A stretch of DNA of 9,041 nt from the NCBI GenBank assembly GCA_009699825.1, contig WLNM01000035.1, forward strand, positions 1 to 9,041, read 5' to 3'. Both the position numbers and the translations under genes were made by a program. Below are positions 1 to 6,371 of this stretch, piece by piece. The number at the start of each line of letters is the position of its first letter. The stretch's first letter is position 1. This stretch comes from Actinomycetota bacterium. Lineage in GTDB: Bacteria > Actinomycetota > Actinomycetes > Nanopelagicales > Nanopelagicaceae. The notes below the pieces were generated by a model, which saw nothing but the letters and a program-made list of their open reading frames with translations, did no database searches and had not been told where the DNA came from.

Positions 1-626
1 ATCTGATAAACCTCTTTAAATCCGTTATCGACCATTACGGCTGAAAGGATTTCGCAGCGAATTCCGCCGGTGCAATATGTAACTACAGGTTTGTCTTTCA
101 GGTGATCGTATTTTCCACTCTTAATCTCTTCTACGAAATCACGTGAAGTTGTTACATCAGGAATAACTGCATTCTTAAACTTTCCAATTTTTGCTTCAAA
201 GGCATTGCGACCATCAAAGAAGACAACTTCATCACCACGTTCTTCAACTAATTTTTGAACATCGTATGGCTTGAGGTGTTTGCCGCCGCCGATTACACCA
301 TCTTCATTGACCTTAATTACTGATGGATCTCCGAAGGCGACGAGTTCGTCTTTGGCTTGAACTGCTAATCGTGGGAATTCATTTCCGATTGCATCTGACC
401 ACTTGAAATCTATTTTCTTAAATCCTGGATATTTCTTTGTGCGTGCAACATATTTCTTTAGCGATTCCATGTCTCCACCAACGGTTCCGTTGATTCCGTG
501 AGGTGAGACAAGAATTCGACCTTTAAGTCCAAGGGATTCACAGAGTGTTAACTGCCATAGGCGCACGGCAGCTGTGTCTTGTATGGGTGTAAATCCATAG
601 TAGAGAAGTATTTTCTGTGGTTCCAC
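1..626 (-). CDS. trhO: tRNA uridine(34) hydroxylase, rhodanese family (partial, C-terminus outside window)
   Basis: TrhO (YceA/YbfQ family) uses O2 to convert U34 in the tRNA wobble position to 5-hydroxyuridine in the cytoplasm. The visible 208 codons read from a GTG at 626. An N-terminal domain (about 1-100) carries family-typical stretches: LYYGFTP at 8-14, SPHGINGT at 41-48 and FKWSD at 74-78. The rhodanese domain follows, with VVFFDGRNAFEA at 134-145 and the catalytic loop CTGGIRCE at 185-192, whose C185 is the active cysteine. Family members are usually around 280 residues, so roughly the last quarter lies beyond base 1. The GTG start is preferred because a TAAGAT box ends six bases upstream, as in leaderless genes, and no Shine-Dalgarno sequence is visible. 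It stands alone here; the neighbouring nuclease gene is on the same strand but ends 41 bases before this start. The family call is secure from motifs; the enzymatic role is from family knowledge. Confidence 0.93.
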   Translation of the reverse strand, partial: MEPQKILLYYGFTPIQDTAAVRLWQLTLCESLGLKGRILVSPHGINGTVGGDMESLKKYVARTKKYPGFKKIDFKWSDAIGNEFPRLAVQAKDELVAFGDPSVIKVNEDGVIGGGKHLKPYDVQKLVEERGDEVVFFDGRNAFEAKIGKFKNAVIPDVTTSRDFVEEIKSGKYDHLKDKPVVTYCTGGIRCEILSAVMVDNGFKEVYQ

Positions 627-632
627 GGGTCA

Positions 633-638
633 ATCTTA
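633..638 (-). promoter_or_regulatory. -10 box of trhO, leaderless
   Basis: TAAGAT on the minus strand fits TANNNT and is separated by six bases (TGACCC) from the GTG at 626, so transcription would begin at or next to the start codon. The -35 region (656-661) is only T-rich and a poor match to TTGACA. An inverted repeat fills the spacer (638-655). Confidence 0.5.
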
Positions 639-655
639 ACCTCTTGAGTGAGGTT
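638..655. repeat. Inverted repeat AACCTC/GAGGTT between secreted-nuclease gene and trhO
   Basis: AACCTC (638-643) and GAGGTT (650-655) are perfect complements around a six-base loop. The repeat lies in the -35/-10 spacer of the trhO promoter and downstream of the nuclease stop at 668. No T-tract follows the hairpin on the minus strand (AAGATT follows), so it is not a convincing intrinsic terminator for the nuclease gene. An operator for trhO or a weak transcript-end hairpin are both possible. Confidence 0.3.
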
Positions 656-667
656 TAAAAAACGGCG

Positions 668-1576
668 TTACTCGCAGGCAGTCCCATCTTTATCTCGATC
701 CAGCGCCTTGTTTAGTGCGTACAAGGTTTTATTCTTTGAACGAATGATTGGTGTTATACCTGCGGCGCGAGCTTTGGCACACGTTGAATACTTAACTGCT
801 TTCTTGGTTTTCTTGGCCTTTTTAACTTTCGGTTTTGCAGATGGCTTGGCCGTCGGCGAAGTAGAAGTTGGCGAAGCAGTTGGCGACGGGGATGTAAGAG
901 TTATGGGATTTATGCCAGCGGTAATTGCGTATGCAGGAATTGAGAAAGCAGTAACTGATGTGATGTTACAAGTTGCGACAAGATCTGTTAATGCAGTTGC
1001 TTCAGCAGAATCAACAGTTAATGAATACCGAACTTTTACTGCAATCCAATTGGAAACATAGCCGCACTGATCTTGCGGTGGCAGCCACGTACTCGGATCT
1101 TGATCGCTCTTCTGTCGATTAAGACCTGCACTTACAGCAACTAATGCACGCGGATCAGTTAAATCATTTGCAAAGGCTTCGCGTTGCGCAGGAGACCATT
1201 TCCATGCACCAGATCTCCATGCTTCTGCGAGTGGAACCATATGATCAATATCTAGTTTTGAATAATCTTTTGTTGCTAATCCATCGTATGGACTAATCCA
1301 TTTGCCACCATTAAAAACACAAGTGCCACTTAACTTTGGTGCAACGACGGCTTCTTGAATCAAAACTTCCTTGCGCGTATCACATTTATCTTTATCAGCA
1401 TCAATCCAATGTTTAAAGAGAGTTCTTTCATAACCAGATAATTGATCTGGAGCAACTGTGAGGGGCAATTCAAATGCGTGAGCTGCTGGGGCTGTGAGGA
1501 CGGCACACAGTGTTGTTGTCGTCAAAACAACTGTGAGCGCCCTTGTGTATAAAGATCTCTTCGCGCCCAATTTCAT
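668..1576 (-). CDS. Secreted HNH-type nuclease (DUF1524) with C-terminal Excalibur domain
   Basis: This 302-residue protein is predicted to be exported. The N-terminus has basic residues (K2, K6, R7, R12), a hydrophobic core (13-32) and an AHA cleavage site before F35. Residues about 40-205 match the DUF1524 / GmrSD C-terminal-like HNH fold: DIDHMVPLAEAW at 109-120 supplies the metal/catalytic D111-H112, and LNRQKSDQDPSTWLPP (152-167) supplies N153 and K155. Cysteines C65, C86, C171 and C203 could form disulfides, fitting an extracellular enzyme. A Ser/Thr/Pro- then Lys-rich linker (229-262) leads to an Excalibur domain (263-302) with C266 and the calcium-type motif DRDKDG (293-298) ending in ACE. 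The likely job is nucleic-acid degradation outside the membrane, with the Lys-rich linker perhaps binding wall polymers or DNA; this is inference. The frame is open up to 1753, but the start at 1576 is chosen because the signal peptide begins there and a TAGAGT box lies seven bases upstream. Confidence 0.85.
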   Translation of the reverse strand: MKLGAKRSLYTRALTVVLTTTTLCAVLTAPAAHAFELPLTVAPDQLSGYERTLFKHWIDADKDKCDTRKEVLIQEAVVAPKLSGTCVFNGGKWISPYDGLATKDYSKLDIDHMVPLAEAWRSGAWKWSPAQREAFANDLTDPRALVAVSAGLNRQKSDQDPSTWLPPQDQCGYVSNWIAVKVRYSLTVDSAEATALTDLVATCNITSVTAFSIPAYAITAGINPITLTSPSPTASPTSTSPTAKPSAKPKVKKAKKTKKAVKYSTCAKARAAGITPIIRSKNKTLYALNKALDRDKDGTACE

Positions 1577-1580
1577 ATTG

Positions 1581-1594
1581 CAAACTCTAGTTTG
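1581..1594. promoter_or_regulatory. Palindrome over the -10 box, candidate operator
   Basis: CAAACT (1581-1586) and AGTTTG (1589-1594) form a perfect inverted repeat with a 2-bp centre, covering the whole -10 hexamer of the secreted nuclease gene. A protein bound here would block that promoter. The site is short and could be chance; there is no regulator gene in the window to pair with it. Confidence 0.3.
1584..1589 (-). promoter_or_regulatory. -10 box of the secreted nuclease gene, leaderless
   Basis: TAGAGT on the minus strand followed by seven bases (TTGCAAT) and the ATG at 1576 puts the transcript start at the initiation codon. The box sits inside the palindrome at 1581-1594. I see no good -35 hexamer. 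Confidence 0.5.
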
Positions 1595-1634
1595 AACATG
1601 GGGATAACTTCCACACTCTGTCAGTGCGCCTAGA

Positions 1635-1640
1635 CATAGT
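1635..1640 (+). promoter_or_regulatory. Putative -10 box of the DUF222-HNH gene
   Basis: CATAGT, an imperfect -10 hexamer, is separated by six bases (TCACAC) from the ATG at 1647, in keeping with the leaderless pattern elsewhere in the window. TAGACA at 1631-1636 is an alternative with a longer gap. There is no Shine-Dalgarno sequence before 1647. Confidence 0.35.
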
Positions 1641-1646
1641 TCACAC

Positions 1647-3026
1647 ATGCGCACACAACTCGTCTCTCGACTACTAAATGCTGTGCCCGGAATCGACACG
1701 CTTGCATCTCTCTTTGCAATTGATCCATTCGACCTATCTGCACCTGCACGCATTGATTACCTCACCGCACTTGAACGCCAGATGAGTTGGTTACAGGCCA
1801 TGATGCAGCGCGCAATCGTTGCAGTTGCGGGAGAAGAAGGCAGCAAGAGTGATGACATTTTTACTGGTGTCGATGATGCCGAGCGAGAAGATGTCGCTGC
1901 GGCACTTCGCATGTCTACTGGAACTGCTCAAATTCGCATCGATGTTGCTCGAACACTTGTCAATCACTTGCCAAATGTTTGTTCCGCACTTGCCATGGGA
2001 GAAATATCTCCAGCTCACGCAACTGTGATTGCTCGCGAAAGCGCGTCAGCAATTCGCAATGGAATGGGCCCAGCACATATCTATTCGATTGAACAGAGTG
2101 CACTTGCTTACGCAGAATTTCATACGCCAACACAAGTTGGTAATAAAGTTCGAACAACAATCGCGAAATTAGCACCAGAGCCATTCGAAGAAATAGCAGA
2201 ACGTGCACGAGATACACGCCGCGTCTCATGTTTTAGAGAAGTCGATGGGCTTTCTACAATCGTTGCGATTTTGCCAGCAGAAGACGCACAGATTGTGATG
2301 AAGGCGATCGAAAACTTTATTCATGCACAAGTTGCTAGCGAAAATATTTCTTTAGGTGGGCAAAACGCAGGCGGTGCTTCTAGATTCAAGAGCGCATCCG
2401 GAGCAACTGGAACTTCGGATTTAACTAACGATTCGGAAGTCCTTCCTGGACAACACCGTTCAATGGATATGAAACGTGCAGATGCACTTACCAGTATTGC
2501 TGCGTGGTCACTTCAACAGAGCACTGTTGATGTAAAACTGCATCGCAGGCCTGTAACTGTAAATGTCACAATTGATTTACCAACACTGTTGGGGCTTGCA
2601 GAAAATCCAGGACAACTCGCGGGTTACGGAGCAATTCCTGCATCTGTTGCGCGAGCTTTGGCATCTGATGGAAAGTGGCAACGATTTATTACAGATCCAC
2701 AAACAGGAACTCTTCTCGACTTTGGTCGTGAAATTTATGAGCCTCCTCAGGCGCTCGTTGATTTTCTTATCGCACGAGATCGAACGTGCAGATTTCCCGG
2801 GTGCAGACAATCGGCCGCGCGAGCAGATTTAGATCACGCGCAGAGTTGGGACACTGGTGGTGAAACATCGGCTGCAAATCTTGGAGCACTCTGTCGAAGA
2901 CATCATCGATTAAAAACTCATGGCGGGTGGAAACTTGATAGTCACCCTGATGGTTCCTGCACTTGGACTTCACCTCTTGGAAAAATCTACGAAGTGCCTG
3001 CGCGGCCTATGCTTGAAGCTGTTTGA
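1647..3026 (+). CDS. DUF222 / HNH endonuclease, 13E12-repeat family
   Basis: This 459-residue cytoplasmic protein has the layout of the actinobacterial 13E12 (REP13E12) family: a helical DUF222 region at about 35-320 and a C-terminal HNH domain at about 376-440. The HNH module shows the zinc-type pair C381-x4-C386, the catalytic LDHAQSWDTGGETS (395-408) with D396-H397, N411, and C416-x2-H419-H420 with H425 downstream, so all expected residues are present and the enzyme looks intact. A Gly/Ser/Thr-rich, poorly conserved stretch (231-270) splits DUF222 and looks like a flexible linker. The start is set by the putative -10 box six bases upstream; later in-frame ATGs (codons 46, 52, 53) would cut into DUF222. 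The substrate of these proteins is not established. In mycobacteria related genes are multicopy and serve as a prophage integration site, so accessory status is plausible. It is divergent from a secreted nuclease gene 70 bp away and convergent with the copper ATPase gene. Confidence 0.88.
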   Translation: MRTQLVSRLLNAVPGIDTLASLFAIDPFDLSAPARIDYLTALERQMSWLQAMMQRAIVAVAGEEGSKSDDIFTGVDDAEREDVAAALRMSTGTAQIRIDVARTLVNHLPNVCSALAMGEISPAHATVIARESASAIRNGMGPAHIYSIEQSALAYAEFHTPTQVGNKVRTTIAKLAPEPFEEIAERARDTRRVSCFREVDGLSTIVAILPAEDAQIVMKAIENFIHAQVASENISLGGQNAGGASRFKSASGATGTSDLTNDSEVLPGQHRSMDMKRADALTSIAAWSLQQSTVDVKLHRRPVTVNVTIDLPTLLGLAENPGQLAGYGAIPASVARALASDGKWQRFITDPQTGTLLDFGREIYEPPQALVDFLIARDRTCRFPGCRQSAARADLDHAQSWDTGGETSAANLGALCRRHHRLKTHGGWKLDSHPDGSCTWTSPLGKIYEVPARPMLEAV

Positions 3027-3040
3027 TTTGTAATGAATCG

Positions 3041-3065
3041 CTTAAGCGCGCGTCCATTGCTTAAG
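3041..3065. terminator. Inverted repeat between convergent genes, weak bidirectional terminator candidate
   Basis: CTTAAGC (3041-3047) and GCTTAAG (3059-3065) are perfect complements around an 11-base loop. With one bulge the stem can extend into GAATC (3035-3039) and GATCC (3066-3070). It lies in the 53-bp gap between the stop at 3026 and the stop at 3080, where a shared terminator would be expected. There is no clear T-tract on either side and the stem is AT-rich, so the call is tentative. Confidence 0.35.
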
Positions 3066-3079
3066 GATCCTGCTTGGAC

Positions 3080-5341
3080 CTAATGAGTACGTGGAACTCT
3101 GATGCGCAAAGAGTTAGTCACTACAAACAAACTAGATAGCGCCATGGCACCTGCTGCATACATGGGAGATAACAAGCCCATCACTGCGATCGGTATTCCG
3201 ACGACGTTATATGCAAATGCCCAACCAAGATTTACGCGAATGGTTCTTAATGTTCGTTTTGAAAGTTTTAGCGCATCTAAAACTGCGCCAAGTTCTGTGC
3301 GCATTAGCGTGATATCTGCACTAGAGACAGCAACATCTGTGCCAGTTCCCATGGCGATACTTACATCCGCACCAACTAGTGCAGCAGCATCATTGATTCC
3401 ATCGCCAACCATCACAACCGTGTGTGATTGACTCTGTAATTCGCGGATCTTTGTAAGTTTTCCTTGTGGCAGCGCACCAGATAGAACATGATCGCTGTCA
3501 ATTCCAACTTGTTTAGCAATTGATTGAGCGGCATCTTCAGAATCGCCAGTTAATAGCCAAGGAGTGATTCCCGCGTATTTCAATTGCGAAATAGTTTCTG
3601 CTGCATCTGATTTCAGTTCATCGCCAACTGTAAATACAGCAAGTGCAACACCATCCCACGCTAATACCGAAACACTTAAGCCAGCGCTGTGTCCACGTTC
3701 AACGGCTGCGGAAATAAGTGGGTGAAAAGTGGTGGTGCTATGTGCAACAGCAGCAGGTGAACCAATTAAAACAACTGGTGAATGTGTGCCCAGGTTTACT
3801 CGACCAGCAGCCCCAGATCCCGGAGTTACTTGAAATTCAGATACGGAAGTTGACTTAATTCCTTGCGCTGCAATGAATGCACGAATACTCAGTGCGATTG
3901 GATGATTATTCTGCTCTTCAATTGATAGCGCAGTTGAAAGAATTGTAGCTTCACGCATCAGTGGTTCGAAGCTTGCTCCAAGTAGTGAGCCAGCTTCTGA
4001 AGCAATAGTTATTTCATGAACTTTCATAGTTCCGGTTGTGAGAGTTCCGGTCTTATCCAAAACAATTGTGTCTACCCTGCGAGCGACTTCGAGTACTCGG
4101 GGATTGCGAATAATTATTCCGCGTTGTGCTCCACGACCTGATGCAACCAATAATGCAACAGGTGTTGCCAAACCGAGTGCACAAGGGCACGCAATAACTA
4201 TGACAGTTATTGCAGTTGCAATTGATTCTGACAATGAATAACCGTTGTAACGAAGGAATCCAAAAGTTGCCAGTGCAATGACGGTGACAATAGGTACAAA
4301 TACAGCACTTATGCGATCTGCTAATCGTGCAATCGGTGCCTTAGTGCTCTGTGCTTCCATAACCATTGAAGTAATGCGTGCATATTCAGTATCGCGCCCA
4401 ATGCGAGTAGCACGAACAATTAGACGACCATTTGTATTAACTGAACTTCCAATAACGCGATCACCAGGTCCAACGGTTAACGGTAACGATTCGCCTGTTA
4501 TTAAAGAGTTATCAACTGAACTGTTTCCAGAGATGACAACTCCATCTGTTGCTACGCGATCTCCTGGTGCCACAACGAATTCATCGCCAATTTCTAAACT
4601 CTCAACTGGAATAAGTACGGTTAATCCACCACGAATAACACTTACTTCTTTAACGTTTAAAGCTAGCAGTGCAGATAATGCGCTGCTCGCACGACGCTTT
4701 GCCCGTGTTTCTAGAAAACGTCCAAGGATCACAAATGTGACAACTCCTGAAGCAACCTCTGTATATACATCACCATTGCCAGTTGCATTTGCATAAATTG
4801 ACCAACCAAATGCGCTCAGTGATCCCATGGAAATCAAGTTATCCATTGTTGGATGCAGAAGATTACGTAATGCTGCGCGGTGAATTGGCCAAGCAACGAT
4901 CAGTACAACTGGCGCACTCAGCACAATTACTAACCATGCAGTTGGTGAATAGAGTGGATGCAAGATTCGTAGATCATCTAGCATTTGCAGAATTCGAGCA
5001 TCAATCTTTTCGTGCCACGCCATTGTCATTGAGATTGCAACGGCAGGTACGGAGAAAAGAAGTGCGAAAAAGAGAGCGATTGCAGATCGCTTACTGTGCA
5101 GTGCAAATTGATTTGAATCGCCAAGTAATTGTGCGGAGTACCCTGCACTTTTTACGGTTTCAATAAGTTTCTTGGTAGACACCTCGGCTGGTGCCAAAAT
5201 ATGCGCTGTTTCGCTCGCGAAATTAACTGTGGCACTTACGCCATCAACGTTATTTAATGCTCGTTCAATTGCATTTACGCACGCACTACAGGTCATGCCT
5301 TCTAATTTCAGTGTGCGAGTTTCTAGGGCGCGTTTAGTCAT
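3080..5341 (-). CDS. copA: Copper(I)-exporting P1B-1-type ATPase
   Basis: This inner-membrane pump (753 residues) uses ATP to export Cu(I). One N-terminal metal-binding domain (about 9-72) carries GMTCSAC with C18 and C21. Eight membrane helices are expected: roughly 86-108, 133-155, 165-187, 193-212, 343-363, 372-397, 700-722 and 725-745. The actuator has TGES at 282-285, the ion-site CPC is at 385-387, the phosphorylation loop DKTGT at 429-433 (D429), the nucleotide-binding HP at 480-481, and TGD and GDGIND at 598-600 and 646-651. Copper selectivity rests on N704-x6-YN(711-712)-x4-P717 in helix 7 and M733-x2-SS(736-737)...NSLR in helix 8, the P1B-1 signature. The start is firm, because an in-frame TAA lies one codon upstream (5345-5347). 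No CsoR/CopY regulator or CopZ chaperone is present. The gene sits immediately after hisN across a 40-bp tandem repeat, has no promoter of its own that I can see, and is probably translated by coupling. Confidence 0.95.
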   Translation of the reverse strand: MTKRALETRTLKLEGMTCSACVNAIERALNNVDGVSATVNFASETAHILAPAEVSTKKLIETVKSAGYSAQLLGDSNQFALHSKRSAIALFFALLFSVPAVAISMTMAWHEKIDARILQMLDDLRILHPLYSPTAWLVIVLSAPVVLIVAWPIHRAALRNLLHPTMDNLISMGSLSAFGWSIYANATGNGDVYTEVASGVVTFVILGRFLETRAKRRASSALSALLALNVKEVSVIRGGLTVLIPVESLEIGDEFVVAPGDRVATDGVVISGNSSVDNSLITGESLPLTVGPGDRVIGSSVNTNGRLIVRATRIGRDTEYARITSMVMEAQSTKAPIARLADRISAVFVPIVTVIALATFGFLRYNGYSLSESIATAITVIVIACPCALGLATPVALLVASGRGAQRGIIIRNPRVLEVARRVDTIVLDKTGTLTTGTMKVHEITIASEAGSLLGASFEPLMREATILSTALSIEEQNNHPIALSIRAFIAAQGIKSTSVSEFQVTPGSGAAGRVNLGTHSPVVLIGSPAAVAHSTTTFHPLISAAVERGHSAGLSVSVLAWDGVALAVFTVGDELKSDAAETISQLKYAGITPWLLTGDSEDAAQSIAKQVGIDSDHVLSGALPQGKLTKIRELQSQSHTVVMVGDGINDAAALVGADVSIAMGTGTDVAVSSADITLMRTELGAVLDALKLSKRTLRTIRVNLGWAFAYNVVGIPIAVMGLLSPMYAAGAMALSSLFVVTNSLRIRVPRTH

Positions 5342-5434
5342 GGCTTAACTCGCAGAGATTTGCTTGTGCGTATGTGGTCATGGCTTAACTCGCAGAGATT
5401 TGCTTGTGCGTATGTGGTCATGGCTTAACTCGCA
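5337..5434. repeat. 40-bp tandem repeat, about 2.45 copies, at the hisN/copper-ATPase junction
   Basis: Bases 5341-5380 and 5381-5420 are identical 40-mers, flanked by a further partial copy (5421-5434) and four matching bases (5337-5340). On the minus strand it reads as three copies of an 18-base core, TGCGAGTTAAGCCATGAC, separated by two identical 22-base spacers. Each core contains the ATGA in which a stop and a start can overlap, so the gene junction itself has been multiplied. The perfect identity of the copies suggests a recent or still active slippage or duplication event, or an assembly error. Confidence 0.97.
5338..5421 (-). CDS. Hypothetical 27-codon coupling mini-ORF between hisN and the copper ATPase gene
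   Basis: The ATG at 5421-5419 overlaps the hisN stop TGA (5420-5418) as ATGA. Its frame runs 27 codons and ends in TGA at 5340-5338, which overlaps the copper ATPase ATG (5341-5339) in another ATGA. The peptide starts MTTYAQANLC and ends SLRVKP; its last residues RVKP equal the end of HisN because both come from copies of the same repeat read in the same way. It resembles no protein I know and is made wholly of repeat sequence, so a role as a translational relay is more likely than a functional peptide. It may also be an accident of the duplication. A second start at 5381 gives only 15 codons and ends inside the ATPase gene. Confidence 0.35.
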   Translation of the reverse strand: MTTYAQANLCELSHDHIRTSKSLRVKP

Positions 5435-6230
5435 TTGCATCTAGTGCTTGTGAGTGAATAGCTGAGTTAGTGGACAAACCGCTTCCGTGACCAGGGCCAT
5501 CTACCCCATCAATACTTGAAAAACGTCCGCCTGCTTCTGTGACAATGATCGAAATAGCTGCCATATCCCAGAGTGCTACTCCAATTTCTAATGCAATCTC
5601 TGCGGCACCTTCTGCGACCAACATGTGCGACCAAAAATCTCCGAAGCCACGAGTTCTCTGTGCTGCAGCAAGAAGTGATTGAAACTTTGGTAAGTATTCA
5701 CCCCAATTATTAAAATCTGAATACATAACCGATGCATCACTAATAGATGAAATACCAGAGACATGAATTTTCTTTGGTGCAGATTTATTAAGAGATACGT
5801 ATGCACCTAAACCAAGTGCGCCATGCCAACGACGAAAGAGTGCCGGAGCACTAACTATGCCGACAATAATTTGTTCTGAACCATCTTCATTGCGTTCAAT
5901 CAATGCGATGAGTGTCGACCAACTAGGAACACCACGCATAAAGTTCTTTGTTCCATCGATTGGATCAATTACCCAATAGCGTTTGGCATCTGTGCCACTT
6001 GTTCCAAACTCTTCGCCAACTAAACCATCGTCCGGACGCTCTTTCCCAAGAATGTCCCGTAATGCTTTTTCCGTTGCTTTATCGGCATCTGTAACAGGAG
6101 TGTTATCTGGTTTTGTCGTGATGACTAAATCTTGTGATTGATAGCGAGCCATTGAAATCTCGTCTGCAGCATCAGCCATTTTCAGTGCTAAAGCCAAATC
6201 AGCTTCTCGCGAATACGTAGATGCCATCAC
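5418..6230 (-). CDS. hisN: Inositol-monophosphatase-family histidinol-phosphatase (HisN type)
   Basis: The protein (270 residues, full length for the family) is a Mg-dependent, Li-sensitive-type phosphatase of the IMPase fold. It most likely hydrolyses histidinol phosphate to histidinol in histidine synthesis. Metal ligands are visible: GEE at 72-74, WVIDPIDGTKNF at 86-97 (D89, D92) and WDMAA at 221-225 (D222). The stretch RGFGDFWSHMLVAEGAAEIALE (194-215) with its early aromatic residues is the feature that separates HisN from ordinary inositol or CysQ-type phosphatases. A GGRFSS strand follows near the C-terminus. The first codon may be the GTG at 6230 or the ATG at 6227; a TAGACT box ends six bases before the GTG, which fits a leaderless GTG, or an ATG after a three-base leader. 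The stop overlaps the first ATGA of the 40-bp repeat, so the copper ATPase is probably co-transcribed although the two functions are unrelated. Substrate assignment within the family is the main doubt. Confidence 0.87.
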   Translation of the reverse strand: MMASTYSREADLALALKMADAADEISMARYQSQDLVITTKPDNTPVTDADKATEKALRDILGKERPDDGLVGEEFGTSGTDAKRYWVIDPIDGTKNFMRGVPSWSTLIALIERNEDGSEQIIVGIVSAPALFRRWHGALGLGAYVSLNKSAPKKIHVSGISSISDASVMYSDFNNWGEYLPKFQSLLAAAQRTRGFGDFWSHMLVAEGAAEIALEIGVALWDMAAISIIVTEAGGRFSSIDGVDGPGHGSGLSTNSAIHSQALDAMRVKP

Positions 6231-6236
6231 TCGTTC

Positions 6237-6242
6237 AGTCTA
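6237..6242 (-). promoter_or_regulatory. -10 box of hisN(-copper ATPase) transcript
   Basis: TAGACT on the minus strand lies six bases before the GTG at 6230. It is the same hexamer as at aroA. No -35 consensus is visible. The 141-bp gap between rsgA and hisN otherwise shows only a small AT-rich palindrome (CAATT-A-AATTG, 6333-6343) and T-rich sequence after the rsgA stop, so it may hold the end of the rsgA transcript as well as this promoter. Confidence 0.5.
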
Positions 6243-6371
6243 CAACGCGAGGCAAAGTAAGGATATTTGCGCACTCTTCGCTGGCTCACGGTTACCTCTC
6301 AAACAATCCAGATACAGACCTATGTGTACTTTCAATTAAATTGTGTGGAAAAAGGAGTGAAGAAAAATCTA

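Noticed and set aside
1577..1753. Possible 59-residue N-terminal extension of the secreted nuclease (frame open to 1753)
   Set aside because: It would overlap the divergent DUF222-HNH gene, precede a clear signal peptide and pass over the -10 box; the extension has no recognisable domain.
4278..4796. 172-codon plus-strand reading frame opposite the copper ATPase gene
   Set aside because: It is the mirror of a strongly conserved gene, has no promoter or start context and no recognisable domain. The same holds for the plus-strand frame at 648-1061 opposite the secreted nuclease.
5337..5434. CRISPR-like repeat-spacer pattern (18-base cores, 22-base spacers)
   Set aside because: The two spacers are identical to each other, so this is a plain 40-bp tandem duplication; cores are too short and no cas gene is present.
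6227..6289. 20-codon minus-strand ORF (GTG start) ending in TGATG at the hisN start
   Set aside because: Very short, no ribosome-binding site or -10 box at the right distance, and no known family; the hisN promoter hexamer lies within it.
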